Positions 62,905 through 64,000 of a DNA stretch of 64,000 nucleotides are shown in pieces. The notes below the pieces were generated by a model. It was not told where the DNA came from and did not search any database. It saw only the letters and a program-made list of their open reading frames with translations. Position numbers and translations under genes: made by a program. The DNA is from an uncultured Caldimonas sp. (GTDB lineage Bacteria; Pseudomonadota; Gammaproteobacteria; Burkholderiales; Burkholderiaceae). The stretch lies in assembly GCF_946480305.1 (NCBI RefSeq), contig NZ_CAMLJQ010000021.1, positions 1 to 64,000 of the forward strand, read 5' to 3'. Position 1 is the stretch's first letter, and every line of letters begins with the position of its first letter.

Positions 62905-63921
62905 ATGAACCCACCCACCCCCCATTCGGCCGTCGCGGACCAGATGCAGCGCGTCCTCTACGAGGTCAAGCGCATCGTCGTCGGGCAGGATCATTTCCTC
63001 GAACGCGTGCTGGTCGCGATGCTCGCGCAGGGGCACCTGCTGGTCGAGGGCGTGCCCGGCCTGGCCAAGACGCTGACCGTCAAGACGCTGGCCCGCACCA
63101 TCAGCGGCAACTTCAAGCGCGTGCAGTTCACGCCCGACCTGGTGCCGGCCGATCTGGTCGGCACGCGCATCTACAACCAGAAGACCGGCGACTTCGCCAC
63201 CTCGCTGGGGCCGGTGTTCACCCACCTGCTGCTGGCCGACGAGATCAACCGGGCGCCGGCCAAGGTGCAGAGCGCGCTGCTGGAGGTGATGCAGGAATAC
63301 CAGGTCACGATCGCCGGCGAGACCCACCGGGTGCCGACGCCCTTCCTCGTGATGGCCACCCAGAACCCGATCGAGACCGAAGGCACCTATCCGCTGCCGG
63401 AGGCGCAGGTCGACCGCTTCATGATGAAGGTGCTGGTCGGCTACCCGAACGAGGAAGAGGAGTTCGTGATCGTCCAGCGCGTGACCGGCGCGCCGGTCGA
63501 GGTGGCTCCGGTCGTCACCACCGACGACCTCGCTGCGCTGCAGCAGGAATGCCGCAAGGTGTACGTGGACCCGTCGCTGATGCAGTACGCCGTGAAGCTC
63601 GTGGCCGCCACGCGCACGCCCGAGCGCTTCGGCCTGAAGGAGATGCGACGCCACCTGACTTTCGGCGCCAGCCCGCGTGCGAGCATCCACCTGGTCGAAG
63701 GCGCGCGCGCACTCGCGCTGCTGCGCGGCCGTACCTACGTGCTGCCGGAAGACGTGACCGACCTGGCGCCGGACGTGTTGCGCCATCGCCTGGTGCTCTC
63801 TTACGAAGCGCTGGCCGAATCGCTGTCGGCCGACCTGTTGGTGCAACGCGTGATGGCCAAGGTGCCGCCACCGCCCAAGCCGCTGCAGACCCATGCGCCC
63901 GAAGCCGCCACCGAGACCTGA
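62905..63921 (+). CDS. moxR: MoxR-family AAA+ ATPase
   Basis: ATG 62905 has AAGGA five bases before. The 338-residue protein has Walker A in GHLLVEGVPGLAKTLTVKTL (about 46-65), Walker B in THLLLADEINRAPAKVQSAL and sensor NPIETEGTYPLPEAQVDRF. MoxR proteins are chaperone ATPases working with DUF58/VWA partners. The DUF58 gene begins 22 bases later. Confidence 0.92.
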   Translation: MNPPTPHSAVADQMQRVLYEVKRIVVGQDHFLERVLVAMLAQGHLLVEGVPGLAKTLTVKTLARTISGNFKRVQFTPDLVPADLVGTRIYNQKTGDFATSLGPVFTHLLLADEINRAPAKVQSALLEVMQEYQVTIAGETHRVPTPFLVMATQNPIETEGTYPLPEAQVDRFMMKVLVGYPNEEEEFVIVQRVTGAPVEVAPVVTTDDLAALQQECRKVYVDPSLMQYAVKLVAATRTPERFGLKEMRRHLTFGASPRASIHLVEGARALALLRGRTYVLPEDVTDLAPDVLRHRLVLSYEALAESLSADLLVQRVMAKVPPPPKPLQTHAPEAATET

Positions 63922-63943
63922 GCCGGCCGCACCGGCCACGGCC

Positions 63944-64000
63944 ATGCCTGGCCTCGGCGAGGCCGAGGAGGTGTTGCGCCGGCTCGAGTGGACGGTGCTG
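63944..64000 (+). CDS. DUF58 protein, 5' end only
   Basis: ATG 63944 encodes MPGLGEAEEVLRRLEWTVL in the last 57 bases before the edge. LEWTVL near the N-terminus is characteristic of DUF58 proteins, the usual MoxR partner. Partial; identity rests on 19 residues and position. Confidence 0.6.
   Translation, partial: MPGLGEAEEVLRRLEWTVL

Noticed and set aside
60711..62918. Open minus-strand frame of 735 codons
   Set aside because: Antisense to the hybrid kinase, protease and their gap, rich in Arg and Ala, typical of high-GC shadow frames.
1..64000. CRISPR array or tRNA genes
   Set aside because: No regularly spaced repeats and no tRNA cloverleaf other than the tmRNA tRNA-like domain were seen by eye.

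Overview
The window is high-GC DNA from a betaproteobacterium, most likely Burkholderiales of the Rubrivivax/Leptothrix type. Three things point there: a circularly permuted two-piece tmRNA gene, two Bug-type (TctC) binding proteins, and dense short operons with ATGA-type overlaps. The genus cannot be fixed from the sequence alone.

Region 1 (1-13.1 kb) is an accessory island, visibly poorer in GC over its first 8 kb. It opens with the end of an IS21-family element that removes the 5' part of an ATPase-TOPRIM (OLD-like) nuclease gene, followed by a DNA adenine methyltransferase. From 2.3 to 5.8 kb there are three decayed copies of one module: the C-terminal tail of a Tae4-like type VI secretion amidase effector plus a small membrane-protein gene. 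Between and beside them lie two plus-strand unknowns, an EEP-fold nuclease and a SUKH (SMI1/KNR4) protein. An ankyrin protein, a lipoprotein and a frameshifted metallopeptidase with a lost catalytic Glu follow. A proline-rich GNAT protein (8.6-10.4 kb) is sandwiched between a direct duplication of the 3' end of the neighbouring lipoprotein gene. A divergent lipase-like hydrolase ends the island.

Region 2 (13.1-40.5 kb) is a mosaic of metabolic and regulatory genes. It includes a methyltransferase / haloperoxidase-like / FAD-oxidoreductase operon with a divergent AraC regulator, a LysR gene next to a DUF1330 protein, trehalase divergent from a MarR-GNAT pair, and a beta-helix lipoprotein. The permuted ssrA follows, with the unusual tag ANDSIYLKRA. 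After it come an AraC/GyrI pair and a DnaJ-like gene broken by one in-frame stop. A LysR regulator with a clear palindromic operator faces a carboxymuconolactone-decarboxylase/tautomerase pair. Then come a hydrolase-LuxR fusion, an MFS transporter, a serine hydrolase, another LysR regulator, an orphan livM and a DUF4139 protein.

Region 3 (40.5-53.5 kb) is a complete oxidative hexuronate pathway. A TRAP transporter and Bug-type receptors bring in substrate. Uronate dehydrogenase, an SMP-30 lactonase, GarD, KdgD and a ketoglutarate-semialdehyde dehydrogenase convert galacturonate to 2-oxoglutarate. A FadR-type GntR regulator sits beside a palindromic operator in the divergent promoter.

Region 4 (53.5-64 kb) has a HAD phosphatase, a sulfotransferase/FGE-like pair, a four-gene operon (binding protein, histidine kinase, response regulator, hybrid kinase), a small membrane protein, a trypsin-like protease without PDZ, and MoxR followed by the start of a DUF58 gene.
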